In this document: positions 33,611 to 45,574 of the stretch, piece after piece
Position numbering within the stretch: position 1 is the first letter of the stretch
How the letters are laid out: each line of letters opens with the position of its first letter
NCBI RefSeq assembly: GCF_000247695.1
Contig: NW_004624733.1
Coordinates: 3,621,649 to 3,685,648 of the forward strand
From: Heterocephalus glaber
Taxonomy: Eukaryota > Chordata > Mammalia > Rodentia > Bathyergidae
Direction of reading: 5' to 3'
DNA length: 64,000 nt
Program-made: the position numbers and the translations under genes
Notes under the pieces: generated by a model
Seen by the model: only the letters and a program-made list of their open reading frames with translations
Told to the model about the DNA's origin: nothing
Databases searched by the model: none

Positions 33611-34105
33611 CAGTAATTAGTTTTGTTTACCCCTGATTTGCATTCAGGCTATTGTTTCATGTATTTCAGTGTATAGGTTTATTGAACTATTACCCATATG
33701 CACTGTTCTGTGTCAGTTACAGACAAAAATGTGATGATGTTAGTAACTTTGAGGTCTATAGATCTGAAATGAAGGACTGGAAAAAATAGCCCCACATTTC
33801 ATTTAGAAGGTGAATTTAAAACCTCTTAAAACTTAAAAGGAGACCACAGGAATGTAAACATTATATACTACAAAAATGTACTAATAAATTTAAAAATATT
33901 TTAAAAATTGGGAGAGACTTCTAGAGTATATGAAAGCAGAATCTATACCAAACCTTGAGCAATAGATAGTAAGAGCATGCAGAATACAAATTTATAGGCA
34001 ATAACAAAGGCAGAAAAGAAGAAAAGTAAAGAGGTAATTAATGAATAGTCATTGTAACTAGCATCTTGAACAGAGTAAAGAAGTTTGTGTTCAGATGTTA
34101 TAGAC

Positions 34106-34185
34106 CAGTGGTGATGAACCTATGACATGCACACCATAGCAGGCTGTTTGTATCATTGAAAGTTCTAAAAATTTTGCCATCACTG
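34106..34185. mobile_element. 80-bp hAT-like MITE, copy B
   Basis: It starts CAGTGGTGATGAAC and ends TTTTGCCATCACTG. These are imperfect terminal inverted repeats (10 of 14). The flanking 8-mers TTATAGAC (34098-34105) and GTATAGAG (34186-34193) agree at 6 of 8, as expected for the 8-bp duplication made by hAT transposases. Its reverse complement aligns without gaps to copy A at 40120-40199. Confidence 0.75.
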
Positions 34186-36078
34186 GTATAGAGGCTTGAG
34201 TACTAAATTAGTAGCGTGTGTTTTGGTTTTAAGCACTGAGGGAATGTGGAGATTTAGAAACAGAAAGGGGATATAAGTATTATATAAAGAAGATAAATTT
34301 GCAAGATGTAAGTAGAGTGACTTGGAGGGCAGTTCATATTTAAAGAAAAGGGAGTTGGGGAAGTAAGGCCAATTTTGAGAGCTATGATTAATTTAGCTTT
34401 GAATGTGTGACTCAAAATGCACAATAAAATGTTGAATCCTATGGCAAGATACATTTTTTTCATGTAGAAAGCACCTTATTATTAAGAGTTACATGTAGGT
34501 AATGTGTGACTAAAATTGTCTTCTTTATATTAAATTTATAGACCATGACTTATAGTAGGGTAGCAACTACATATCCAATCTTATTGGAGTAGCCATAAGC
34601 CCCCCAAAGTAGTAGTTGTCTTGTTTAGTTTATAAAAGAATGTATATAGAACAGATGTGATAGGGAATACTGGAAGTAGAGTTAAGCCATGCTTTTCATG
34701 TAATGTATTTTATTAAATGTCAGTGATCATTCTTTTAGAGATTAATGGCTGTCTCCTGGTTTAAATTACAGTACATTTCATTACTGATAGCGATCAAATG
34801 ATGTAAAATTGTAAAAGCTGCATAACTCTAAATCATGTTTAATAAACTGGGGCATATGTTTTGATAAAGAGCAAAAAAGAAAGTCGCTGAATCTCACAGT
34901 TATTGCCTGGCAATGGAATAAAATAGTAGGTTGAATTTTCTGAATCTAGGTTTTTAATTAATGTCATTAATAATGTCATTTAATAATCAATTTAATTCTA
35001 AGTCAAGAATTAGAAACACTCATATTTTTCAACTGACAAAGGGCATTGGTTAATGAAGGACAGCACACAAAAATGACATTTTAAATGTTTAACTACTTAA
35101 TAATTTATTAGCATTTCAATAGAATATATTTTTCTTTTTCTCAAAGGTTTGGAAAATATCCCAGATATTGTAAACATTAACTCTAATACCACTTTTATGT
35201 TGTTTGTGTGCCCCAGTTATACCTATTATTTACAGAAGAAAGCCTTGGTACAGATTAATAAATGGGGAACTAGATTCTTCCTTAGAAGTTTAAAAAATGC
35301 AGAGTTGAACACACATGGGGAACTTGTGTCTGTCACCAAGTTTTGGACATTTGGTCTGTGACTATTCAGGTCTATTGAAGATGGGACATACAGAGGAAAG
35401 GTAAAAATTTTACTTTTTATCTCAGGATCTGTAAGTGATACAATTGTGATCGCAATAAGAAAACCAAATTTCCCTTTGAAATTGTTAAAAAGCTCTTTGA
35501 GTGAAATTTTCAACAAACCCATACATTGATCAGAAAGGGAGCACAAAAATAAAATGGTGAAAACTTTTTCTTAGTTGAAATAATGAAAAGACACCAGTTT
35601 ACTGTTGTCTCTTTATATATATAAAGAGATAGAGAAAATGTGATCCCTAATATTTTTCTAATGTAGAGTACTGAATTTGAAAAAGTATACTTTAAGGTAT
35701 TGCATATGTGAAGGTGAGATTCAGAGATGAAACACAAACACTATTTAAAATTGTTACAAGAGGTGGCTATTCAAGTAACTTCAAAAAAGAAATACATCTT
35801 GAAACTGAAGTTTTCTTAGTTAATGCACACTGTTGTGATGAATCTGGGTAAAAAATTTGAAGACAGCAACTAGTGTGGTTGGAAACTTTCAATTTGCCAA
35901 GAAAAATACAGAGAGCCTAAGCAAAGACTAAACACTATGCAAGAAAAAGTCTGTAAAAGAAAAAGAAAATATATACACACAGGAAAATGGGAGTATTTAA
36001 TATAGATTTGAATTAGCATACTCCTGTGATTCGACAAAACAGACTTTTAAAATTACAACATGCACAATGAACAAGACT
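34186..36078. other. unique AT-rich sequence
   Basis: No recognised repeats. The 106-codon minus-strand frame (35546-35226) and others are not recognisable proteins. A 22-bp perfect palindrome lies at 35608-35629. Confidence 0.4.
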
Positions 36079-36345
36079 TTTTTAAAATTTTATTTTATTG
36101 GTACATTTTAGGTATATAGTATAATGACATTCATCATTGGAAATTTGCACCTTTACATAAGCCATTTGGTTCTTATTTTTTCCCCATTCCCCTGCCCTCC
36201 CTTCAACCCCTCCATCCCTCCCTATTTACAAAGACTTTGTTTGCATTTTTTCATTTTCTTATATTAATTCCATTCCCTTCTTTCCTTTCCCCTGCCTCTC
36301 CTGCTTCCCCTTCCTTTTTGCCCCTTTCCTTCCTGTTTCACATTA
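36079..36345 (-). mobile_element. LINE-1 3'UTR fragment, type 2
   Basis: TTTTATTGGTACATTTTAGG, CATTCATCATTGGAAATTTG, CCCATTCCCCTGCCCTCCC, then TTTCCCCTGCCTCTCC. It matches 11083-11325 block by block, and is longer on the right. Only untranslated sequence is present. Confidence 0.82.
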
Positions 36346-39300
36346 TCTATTAATCTAAATTGAGAAAAGATTAAGATTTCTTTTGAGGTTAGTATTTAAG
36401 GAGTCACCAAGCATTTATAAATGAATTAATGATGAATCTAAATTACAATAAATACCTTCTTCTTTGTTCTCTTTACCTGAAATAAATTCATGAAAAATCA
36501 AAACTTTTTACTACATAAAAATGCAGACAAGTAAGGATTACATGTAAAAAATCTTAATTCTTCTGACCAAGATGAAATCACATCACCCAAGACACAGAAT
36601 AAAATCATCCTTTAATGCAATAACTGCATTGGGTTTCCATATTATTGAATTAGTACAGAAAGGGCCTCATCCTTTTTGGATTTTCCTGGATCAAATTCCT
36701 GTTGAGAAAGCAGTTTCTCTATTTGAGCAAATGGGAGAAGTTTTAGGAAACGGTCAACCTTTATCCTGAAGAAGACTTTCCAGGGGCAGTTCCCAACTTT
36801 TCTCCTTTTCATCATCCAAGTTTATACTATAATTTCATCCTTACTTAGTAAGAACCTTAAGAAGGCCCTGTAGGCAGTTCAGGCAGCTGTTAAGTAAAGC
36901 TTAATAAAATGTTTTTCTTCTGGACTAAAGATTCAACTAGTTAGGGAACAAAGTAATTTAATAATCACAGCTGTGAGCTACAACTATCTATGTCAGAGCC
37001 TGAAATTATGACTTGAGTATAGAGAGACTAATAGATGCAAAATCTTTTTACAAGCCAATCATGGACATTTCTTGCTTCTACCAGCCTGTCTGCTGTGATG
37101 TTCTTACTTAGAGGTATACCCAAAACAAAAGGGATGGGTGATTTGCCCAAATAAAACTGTTCAAACATAGATGGATATGAGTCTCCACAGACAAATTTGA
37201 TATGGAGCCCATGCAAAAGAAGAACACATAAATGAGGGGAGGATATTAGCTAATGATTTATCAAATTAAGGAGCAGAATGGAAATGGTTTGTATATAGGT
37301 GGCAAGACAAGCTCTGGAGACAAATATGTCCGGGTTGGGACTGAAAGATTTTCAAACAAGGAAAGTTGCGTTTCACACACACTAACTGAAGGCCTGTGGG
37401 GTTAGGGATATAAAGGACTCCACTGTCAGTCTCCTCAGGGAATCATGAGCAGATGTATCACAATTGTCACTGGGTATCTGGAACATTCCTGGTCCTACTA
37501 ACTAAGCACTGTTATATTGAGATTTAGCCATCCAAATCTACAAATCACAGATCCTTTAAAGTGTATATGTATATTCATGGAAGTTGTTGAAGTTACAAAA
37601 GGACAATGGTACAAACAGAAGCCAAATTTGTGCCCCTGGCAGCAGCCACCCAACTTTACTGTGGCTTTCATTGTTGACTCAGGTTTGCTATTGGCTGTGT
37701 TATACAAAAAGACCAGTTGGTGCCTCTAGAGATGAAGTAATTGAGAGCATCAAGAAATGCAACCAGAATAAAGTATTGAAAAACCTTGGGAGAAGAGCAG
37801 GAGATATGGGTATTTTACAACCTCTGGAAACCACTCACCAGTTTAATGTGTAAGAGGCTTTACTCATTGTAACCTACTTTATCAAATATGGTAAGTATCT
37901 GAGCTCAGATCATGTTCAGCTTTTTAAATTTTTCCTGAAGAGTAATGTTGATCAAATTAAGTGCAGGTTCATTAATAACTGCAGCAGCTACTGTGGTCTC
38001 CAGGGTAGTTATGCTAAATGTATTTACATATAAAAGTGATTATTCTTTAGTCTCTATGGAGATATGGAAATGTGCAATGGTAATTCCAACTATTAAGATC
38101 TGCAATGAATTGAGATAGTATGAGACTGGACGTGGAAGGAAAGTTGGAATTGTATTTCAGTGTTGACAAGTAAATGCTACTATAATTTCAGATCTGATAA
38201 TGTCTGTAGCACATGTGGACTTAATTTGCTGTCTTGTAATTTGGACAATGGAACACATCATTTTAACTTTTTCCCAATCCTAAACTCATTCTGTTTAAGA
38301 GAAGGAAATGTGAAAAATGACCTAATTGATTAGGAAAGTAAGTAACTGGCACTTGAATACAGGTGCCCTCTTTCTGTCAAGAATGGAGTTCATTACTTGC
38401 TGCTGTTCAAAGAATGACATGAAGCCAATAAAGCTCTTTGTGCTATTTTTCAATCACTTCTTACCAATTGCACACTTTCTGTGTATGATCCGGCTCCAAC
38501 AGACTGCCAGGATACAAGTGCTATTTCAAAATTTATTACATGTTGAAAATATTTTTATTTTTCCAATTCACACTTGCTCTTTGCCAATTCCCTGGCTTTT
38601 GTTTTGAAGTTTGAAACTAATGCAGACAACCAACTCAGTAACATTTCTCTTGCTCCATGAAAACTGATGCTTTGTACAAAAAGTACTACTAGATTTTTGT
38701 TTTTTCATACCATTTAAAATATCAAATTTTGTGATTAATTCCTAGAAGTGCCTTTTGCCTTTTGGAAGAGTAGATAAATCCTATGCCACTCTCTGTCCCT
38801 AAAATTCTTATTGTTGTTTTATTTTACTTTTTCTTGAGGCTGTGATATCTTTCTGTATTTACAATGAGGAAAATGACAGATCATGCATGTTGGTTGTTTT
38901 GAGACCATGAGGTTTGCTGAACTGCTGCTTCCTTTTTTTTTTTTTTTCACAATGGGTGAGAAATAACATTTATCACATAGAATGAGAGTGTTGCTTTTAT
39001 TTGAAAACTATCATATACTATAACAAGTTCTGGTAGTTTTCCAACTTCATTGTTTTCTCTGTGGCTTTTGAAAATCGTGTGGTGCCAGTTTTTGAAGAGG
39101 AAGAGTAAAGTACCACTTTTGTATCATAATGAAATTGATTTAAGAAGTTGTTTATCTCATGTAGGTTTGAAGAATATTAGTTACAGCGTAGGTTTAACCT
39201 TTACAAATGTTTATATATCAAATACATGATTTTCTCGAATAAGTATTTATACACATACTCATACACATCACATGTGTATATTCACACATATACAAATGAA

Positions 39301-39459
39301 AGTAAAGGTCATATCACAGATAGGTTTCAGTAGAATTATTAGAGATGAAAACACGTTAACTAAAAAAGTGAGTTGAGAGGCTGTGGAATAATTGGTGATT
39401 GAAAGAAGCATGGTAGCAGAATAAATATCAAGCATATCCTTTTAGAAGTAGCCAGGATG
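36346..39459. other. 3.1 kb repeat-poor stretch
   Basis: I recognise no transposon. Frames at 36572-36769 (65 codons), 37584-37853 (89), 38326-38607 (93) on plus and 37707-37498 on minus have no known family. A T16 tract lies at 38932-38947. No exon can be supported without comparison to other genomes. Confidence 0.4.
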
Positions 39460-40620
39460 CTATTGAGATCTTGGCTAATTTTATGAATATCATTCCTCTG
39501 AGTCCTTGGTAAACTTTTTTCTGACATTTAGATTTTTTCTTTCAGGAGAGTTTTCTCAGTTTGATATGTTGTTATTATTTTAATGTAATTCAATATATTC
39601 TTAATTTCTCTTAAGGTTATTTTGAAACCTATGTATTTTATAAGTATTTTATTTAATTTCTAAGAGACTTGGGATTTTATAACCCTTTCCATTACTGAGT
39701 TATAGTTTGATTATTTTGTAGTCTGAGAATATTATTTGTGTTTCTCTTATTGTTTTCTTTGTTGATATATCTTACAGTCCAGAATATTCTTGAAAAATGT
39801 ATATTCTTTTATTATGTTGAATAGAGAATTCTATAATTGTAAATTAGAACAAGTTAAATCTTAGTGCCATTTGGATCAATTATATCCTTATTGATTTCTT
39901 ACCTGCTTGATCTATTCATTACTAAAAGGCCTCGATATCAAACTATGCTATAATAGTGAATTTGTCAATTTCTGTTTAAGTTCTATCACTGTTTGTTTCA
40001 CATCATATTTTGATACACTTGTACTAGGCAAAATTACACAGCACAATCCTTCGGTGGATAAATTCTTCCTTATTATACAACACTTCTCTTTTCCTTTGAT
40101 GATTTTTATTGGCCCGACGCAGTGATGGTGAACTTTCTAGAGCTTACAGTGGTGCAAAGACCTCACTGTGGCACGTATGCCATAAGTTCACCACCACTGG
40201 TCTAATATATTCTTTGTCTAAGATTAATGTCAGTATTACTGATTTCTCTTGACTAATGTTAATATGGTATCACTCTTCATCTTGTTACTTTGAACTTTTC
40301 TTGTTCTTTCTGATAAACTACTTGTAGAAAACATAGGGTGGGGTATTATTTTATTACTCTACTCTGACACTCTCTCTTTTTTAAATGGTGTATTTAGAAA
40401 TTCATATTTAAAGTAATTAGTGATACAGTTGTATTTTAACTCTGTTCTATTTCTTCTGACCATGATTTTAACTCTTTTCTGTTTGTTTTTTGTTTCTTTC
40501 CTCCCTTTGTTTTTGCCTTCCCAGGCATTTTATATTGTTCTATTTTATCTTCTTCTTTAGCATATCAAGTGAACTTCATTTTCAAGTTTTTATAGTTGTT
40601 ATAGTGTAGTTATTTTTTGC
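39460..40620 (-). mobile_element. ancient L1 (L1M-type) fragment
   Basis: Reversed old L1: TTAGTGCCATTTGGATCAAT, TTTGTCAATTTCTGTTTAAG, TTCTATCACTGTTTGTTTCA, TTCTTTGTCTAAGATTAATG, GGTGTATTTAGAAATTCATA and CAGTTGTATTTTAACTCTG. This is a region upstream of the RT domain. It is split by an 80-bp hAT-like MITE at 40120-40199. Confidence 0.8.
40120..40199. mobile_element. 80-bp hAT-like MITE, copy A
   Basis: Ends CAGTGATGGTGAAC and GTTCACCACCACTG are inverted repeats matching at 13 of 14. It interrupts an old antisense L1, which resumes with TCTAATATATTCTTTGTC. Its reverse complement and copy B (34106-34185) agree at 58 of 80 positions without a gap, most differences being transitions. The flanking 8-mers (GCCCGACG and GTCTAATA) differ, but only by transitions. 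Confidence 0.8.
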
Positions 40621-42194
40621 TAACCTAAGTCCACCTTCAAGATAACTGCACCACTTCATCTGTAGTGCAAGTACCTTGTAATAGGGTTTTCCCTCTTCCT
40701 TATTTCTGTTCCAAATGGCAATCATGTTATTCATTTCATTTTTCCACATGGCATAGTCACTCACATTACCATTATTACCATTTCTTTAAACAATATTTTT
40801 AAGAAGAAAAACAAAAGTATTTTAGCTTTCTACCTAGTCTCACACTTCTCCTTTATGAGGATCTGATCTCTGAACTCCATTTTTTCCTTCTCTGTGTAGA
40901 ATTTCTTTGTTTTTTTTTTTTTTAGTTCCTAAGCAGTTGGTAGAAATTTAAGCATTGATATTAAGATGAACAAGTTTTAAGTGACAATGATCTCATCCAA
41001 AAAACTTATAGAAAATAATATAATAATATTGATTAAATGGAACTTGGGTCCATTTATTCCAAGGGAAATTTAAAAAAATATAAAATCTACAACTGTAGAA
41101 TAATTAAGAGAAAGACTACCTTAACAGGTCTGATGTTGGTTGAGGAAGGTGAAGAGCTTAGGTTCACATTACACTTCACTAACCAAATGGATGTCTCCTA
41201 TGCAGTCGTATACCAGCATGAAGCTTAGTAAGGAGAAATTTGTCCTGAAGACCAAACTTTAGGACTTCTTCATATATATGGTCAAAAAATCAGCAAAGTG
41301 GTTAAGGTTTCTCAGGAGACGTTACATAATAAAAAAAGAAAAGGGCCTCACCTAGATCTATAAGTTACCATTCAAGGGCAAGATTCAGACTGATTCCTCT
41401 ACCAGGAAGACTAAGAAACAATGAATGGAAAGGTAGGGCAATTCCATATAAAGGTGGGATCATGCATGCAAGAGGATCAGAGTATCACTAGAAAGTAACA
41501 ACAATCATAATAGCACTTAAAGGAAGTTGTGGTGATGCCTGAATAGAGCAAATTGAATTTTGCTATAAGCAAATCATCTTGTTGAGCTGGGTGATTGTTG
41601 TTCTGAAAACAGTCACTGCTTTTAAGTTTATTACTGAGAAAAAGATGGCAGGTAAGGGGAGAGCCATCGAATGGTATCTGAAGGGGAAAAGAAGCAAACA
41701 TGAGAGAAACTCGGACACTGAACATGTGATAAGAGAAGCCATCAGTAGTGCTGTGTTAAAGGTACAGAAAAAAATAGAATGAAAAATAAAGCTCTTGAGA
41801 AGATAGGACAACTGTAGCACCAAAGGAATTGCCCTCAAACAGGAATATCACTTTCCTTGAAATCAGAATAAGAAGGAAAAGATGAGCAAAAATATCATCA
41901 CGTATTTTTAATTTGATGTTATACAGTTTGAGAAATTTCATTTGCTTGCTTTCATTTTTCTCTCTGAGAAAGAGCAGAGTCTCTGTAAGAAAGTGAACAT
42001 GAAAGTGGAGGTGAGCTTGGAGAGATTTGTAAAGAGTAAATTTGAGGTGGCTTCCCATGATAAATATGAGATGAGTCTTTTCATAACATTTGACAGTTCC
42101 TGTTGGTCTAGCAAATAAGTTTCCTTACTATAGCCTTTTAAAATTTTTTAAAAAGTTTTAATCCTCTTTGGCAGCTCGATTCATAAAGATGTTT
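40621..42194. other. unique sequence
   Basis: No recognised gene or repeat. Minus-strand frames 41838-41563, 41725-41477 and 42058-41756 overlap one another and look like chance. A T-run lies at 40910-40923. Confidence 0.4.
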
Positions 42195-42712
42195 GCTAGG
42201 CTTCTGAGGTGGATCCCAATTTTCCCCACTTCCTTATGTTCACAGTCTGTTTTATCTTCTCCCTTTAAATATGAGCTGGACTCGATGACTTCATTTTCAC
42301 AATGATAATATAGCAAAACTGGCAGAATGGCTGTTCAGATGGTAAAAAACTGTGTTGCCCTTCTTGCTTGCTTACACTGATACCATGCTGTGAGATATCC
42401 TGTAGAGAGATCTATATAGCAAAGAGTGGAGGAGCCTCTGGATAATAGCTGGTAGAAAATAGCTCAGTCCAACAACCTGTGAGGAACTGCAGCTTGGCAG
42501 CAACTTGGTGAGCAAGCTTGGAAATGGATCTTTCATCAGTTGAATCTTGAGATGATAGCTCCAATCAGCTCCTTGACTACAGCCTTAGGAGTGACCCAGA
42601 GCTAGAACACCCAAGCATGCATCCTCAAATTTTAGATTCATTATAACACAATGAACATTTTTTTCAGTCACTAATCTGAGGTAATGTGTCCTGTAGCTAT
42701 ATAACTAAGGTA
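42195..42712 (+). mobile_element. MLT1-type LTR, near complete
   Basis: GAGGTGGATCCCAATTTTCC, TGAGCTGGACTCGATGACTT, CAGTCCAACAACCTGTGAGG, GCAGCAACTTGGTGAGCAAG, CTTGGAAATGGATCTTTCAT, CTTGACTACAGCCTTAGGAG and the 3' TCAGTCACTAATCTGAGGTA, GCTATATAACTAAGG follow MLT1 from end to end. Confidence 0.87.
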
Positions 42713-42862
42713 AACTTAAAGTCCTTAATATATCCATGATTATTATCTATAGAAAACAGGGTAAAAGCCAGGTGTACAGTGAGTTTTGGATGAAATGTGT
42801 GAACAAAAAACCTTGACTAAAAATAGATACTTGAACTCATTAATCCAACACTTATTTGAAAC

Positions 42863-43240
42863 TCTTATGGTTTAAAGCTAATGTGTTCAAAGCTGGGGCA
42901 TTTGGAATGTGATTTGATCATGGGTGCACCATACTCATTAGTGGATTAACTCATTGATGAGTCCATGGCTAAATGTGCTCTCAGGAGTTGGGGCCTGGTT
43001 GGAGATCAGTCACTGGGGACATGATCTGAAAGGGTGTATTCTTATCCCTGGCTTCTTTCAGCTTCCTGTTACCATGGGGTGAGCAGCCGTCCTGTACCAG
43101 GCCCTTCCACCATGCTGTTTCTGCCTTACAGCCAGCCAAGCATGGAGTGACTCCCCAAAACCATGAGCTAAATTAAACCTCTCCTTTAAGTTTTGGTATC
43201 ATGTATTTCATCCCAATGATGGGAAAGCTGACTAATATAG
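42863..43240 (+). mobile_element. 5' LTR of a near-complete MaLR element
   Basis: It starts TCTTATGGTTTAAAGC and ends GCTGACTAATATAG. Shared order with the right LTR (44680-45087): GATTAACTCATTGATGAG versus GATTAATCTGTTCACAAG, GACCTGAAAGGGTGT-type block, CACCATGCTGTTTCTGCCT, and ATGAGCTAAATTAAACC near the polyadenylation region. Pairing with a matching right LTR and MaLR-like interior makes this a provirus-like unit, not a solo LTR. Confidence 0.87.
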
Positions 43241-44679
43241 AAATTCAGTACCAAAGAAGTGGGGTCATTACTGTGACTGTGCATGACCATGCGGTTCAGA
43301 AGGTTTTGGAACTTGTCTATGAGAAGAGTGTTGAAAGGTTTGGAGATTCGTGTTAGAGAAGCTATAGAATGCTCTAAGCAGAACTTGATAAGCAATTCTG
43401 GTTAGAGCTCAAAGAAGTATAATGCTTATAGGAATGTGGACAGTAAAGCTCAGGTTCATGAACTTTTAATTGGGAATAAGGTGTCTATTGGAGACTGAAC
43501 TAGAAACCATATTTGTTACATTTTGGCCTAGAACTTGTCTATATTTTGCCCTAAGACTTTATATAAGGCTTAATTTAAAAGTGACAGACTAATTGATCCA
43601 GCAGAAGAAATTTCAAAGTAGCCCAATGATCAGGCTGCGGCAGAGTCCTTTTGGCTGCTTTTAGCCAGATTTATAGCGGGAACCAGGAGCAAATATAGAT
43701 TCAAAGATGTCAAAAGTTTGTGGTTTCACAAGAAAGACAGCACTTGCAAAGTTGGGGTCATGGAGAAAATAGGTGCTTGAAAAAAATTAGCATTAAAAAT
43801 AATCCCAGTACTCTTTATGAGAAAAATAGGAAAGATGGCTTGAAGGTATTTCTGTAATTGGCCAGACACCACCCTTCACAGTCTCAAGGCTGTACAAAGG
43901 CAAATTCCTCTGAGAGACTGCTTTGAGAAGACATCCTCACTCAGGGATGCTTAGGGAACAGTTTCCTCCAGTTCAGCTACCCAGGCATCCAGAGGTCTCT
44001 ATGGTCCAAGGGACAAGGCTACTCCTTGAGCTAGTAGCACACCCTGGCGTTATCCACATGGTACTCATTTTTCAGGCATGCAGAGTGCATGACTGGAGTC
44101 ATGGAGGCTTCCATCCCAATTTTAGAGGAAAGTTTGGGATGATCAGCAGTATGTCCCTGAGAGGCTTCTATGTAATACTATGGGAGTGAAACTGAAGATG
44201 CAGTGGAGATCCTCAGAAGTTGGAGATGCAAGAACATGGAATATCTGCTTAGGAAAGCTGTGGCACTGATAAGAGTGGAGGAGCCAGGCCAAGAGAGAGG
44301 AAATTTAGGGCTGCAACCAGCAAAGGTATACGTCCTTTGGAGCGCACATCTCACCACAATCTCCCTGGAGTGCTAGGCATGGAGCTACAGGATTTAATAT
44401 TTGCCTTCCCAGTTTTGGCCTTGCTTTGATTCCTTCTACTTCCTTATTCCTCCCCTTTGAATGGGAATGTTTACTCAGTGCCACTGTATGATTGAAGTAT
44501 TGACATTTCTTTCTTTTTTTTTTTTTAAATAGTGGCTTACAGTTAAGGGTTTGTGTTGAGTCTCAGAGGTGACTTTGGACTTGGACTTTTCAGTGTTGTT
44601 GGAACTACTATGACTTTGGGAGCTTAGAGATGAACTAAAAGCAGTTTTCAAAATGAGACTTTGGGGGACAGGAGTAGAA
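43241..44679 (+). mobile_element. MaLR internal region (no gag/pol)
   Basis: AAATTCAGTACCAAAGAAGT follows the LTR, where a primer-binding site region is expected. MaLRs are nonautonomous and carry no retroviral genes, which fits: the only notable frame (43923-44189, 88 codons) matches nothing. The interior is about 1.44 kb. Its 3' part (from about 44200) is shared with 53930-54470 and its 5' part with the reverse of 55500-55861. Confidence 0.85.
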
Positions 44680-45087
44680 TGTTATGGTTTAAATCTAAAA
44701 TGTCCCCCAAATGTTTTATTGAGTTTTGAGGTGGGGCTTTTGGGAGGTGATTAGGTCAGGGAGGCACTGTGCTCATCAGTGGATTAATCTGTTCACAAGC
44801 TCATACTTGAATGTCCTGTGGAGGTGGTGCCTGATTGGTGGTTGATTATTAGGAATGTGACCTGAAAGGGTGTGTTCTGGTCCCCAGGTCCTCCCTTTGC
44901 TCATTGTTTCCCAGCTACCAGGCATGAGCAACTATCCTCTGCCATGCCTTTCTGCCATGATGTTTTTGCCTGGGATCCAGGCAACCAGGGACTGAATGTC
45001 CCAAACAATGAACCAAATTAAACTTATTTTCTTTTAACTTTTGAATGTCACATATTGTGTCTCAGGGAGGGGAAAGTGACATAGACA
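44680..45087 (+). mobile_element. 3' LTR of the near-complete MaLR element
   Basis: TGTTATGGTTTAAATCTAAA, TTGAGTTTTGAGGTGGGGCT, GGAGGTGATTAGGTCAGGGA, TGCCATGATGTTTTTGCCTG, AATGAACCAAATTAAACTT, ending GGAAAGTGACATAGACA. It is clearly homologous to the left LTR. Together with it, this gives an element of about 2.2 kb. No matching target duplication is seen, consistent with age. Confidence 0.88.
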
Positions 45088-45470
45088 GGGATCTAGGAAC
45101 ATTAGCCAACAATCTTATTCTTTGCTTATTCAAGTGAGAATTATGTTGCACAAGTGGTCTATGTCATACTTTTTATCAGTAATGTGAAGAGTCTCAGACT
45201 CAGTATAAATCTCAATCATGGCTCATGTTCAAAATTAAGGACTTGAAAAGTGTTTATATAAGGCAAATTTTATCTTAATGGAAACAATTGAATTAAGCAT
45301 CAAACACAGAAACAATTTGTACATATGAAATGTAGAATACACAAAATTTGCCTTCTTATTGGACATTGTAGTTTTTACCAGATTATAGAGGATTTATTGC
45401 TTCACACAGTATAACTTTCCTCTTTCTACAAATCTATGGTGGATATTTCTTCTAAGAAAACATTCAATTA
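45088..45470. other. unique AT-rich sequence
   Basis: Nothing recognised. Confidence 0.4.
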
Positions 45471-45574
45471 GGGGCCAGGGATTTAGCTCAGTGGTTTCGC
45501 AGCCTGCTGCCCAAGCACAAGGACCAGAGTTCAATCCCCGGTACAGAAAAAAAAAAAAAAGAAAAGAAAAGACT
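45471..45574 (+). mobile_element. tRNA-derived SINE, well preserved
   Basis: GGGGCCAGGGATTTAGCTCA (A box), CAGCCTGCTGCCCAAGCACA, GAGTTCAATCCCCGGTAC (B box), then A14 and a GAAAA-type tail. It is one of the best copies of the CTGCTG(T)GCAAG subfamily here. Confidence 0.96.

Noticed and set aside
36572..37853. Cluster of short plus-strand frames as exons
   Set aside because: No recognisable protein family, no consistent splice-site pairing and no support without comparative data.
43923..44189. 88-codon frame in the MaLR interior as gag-like protein
   Set aside because: MaLR interiors do not encode retroviral proteins and no motif is visible.
45471..45545. Possible functional tRNA gene (A and B boxes present)
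   Set aside because: No proper acceptor stem or anticodon arm forms, it has a poly-A tail, and many copies exist in the window, so it is a SINE.
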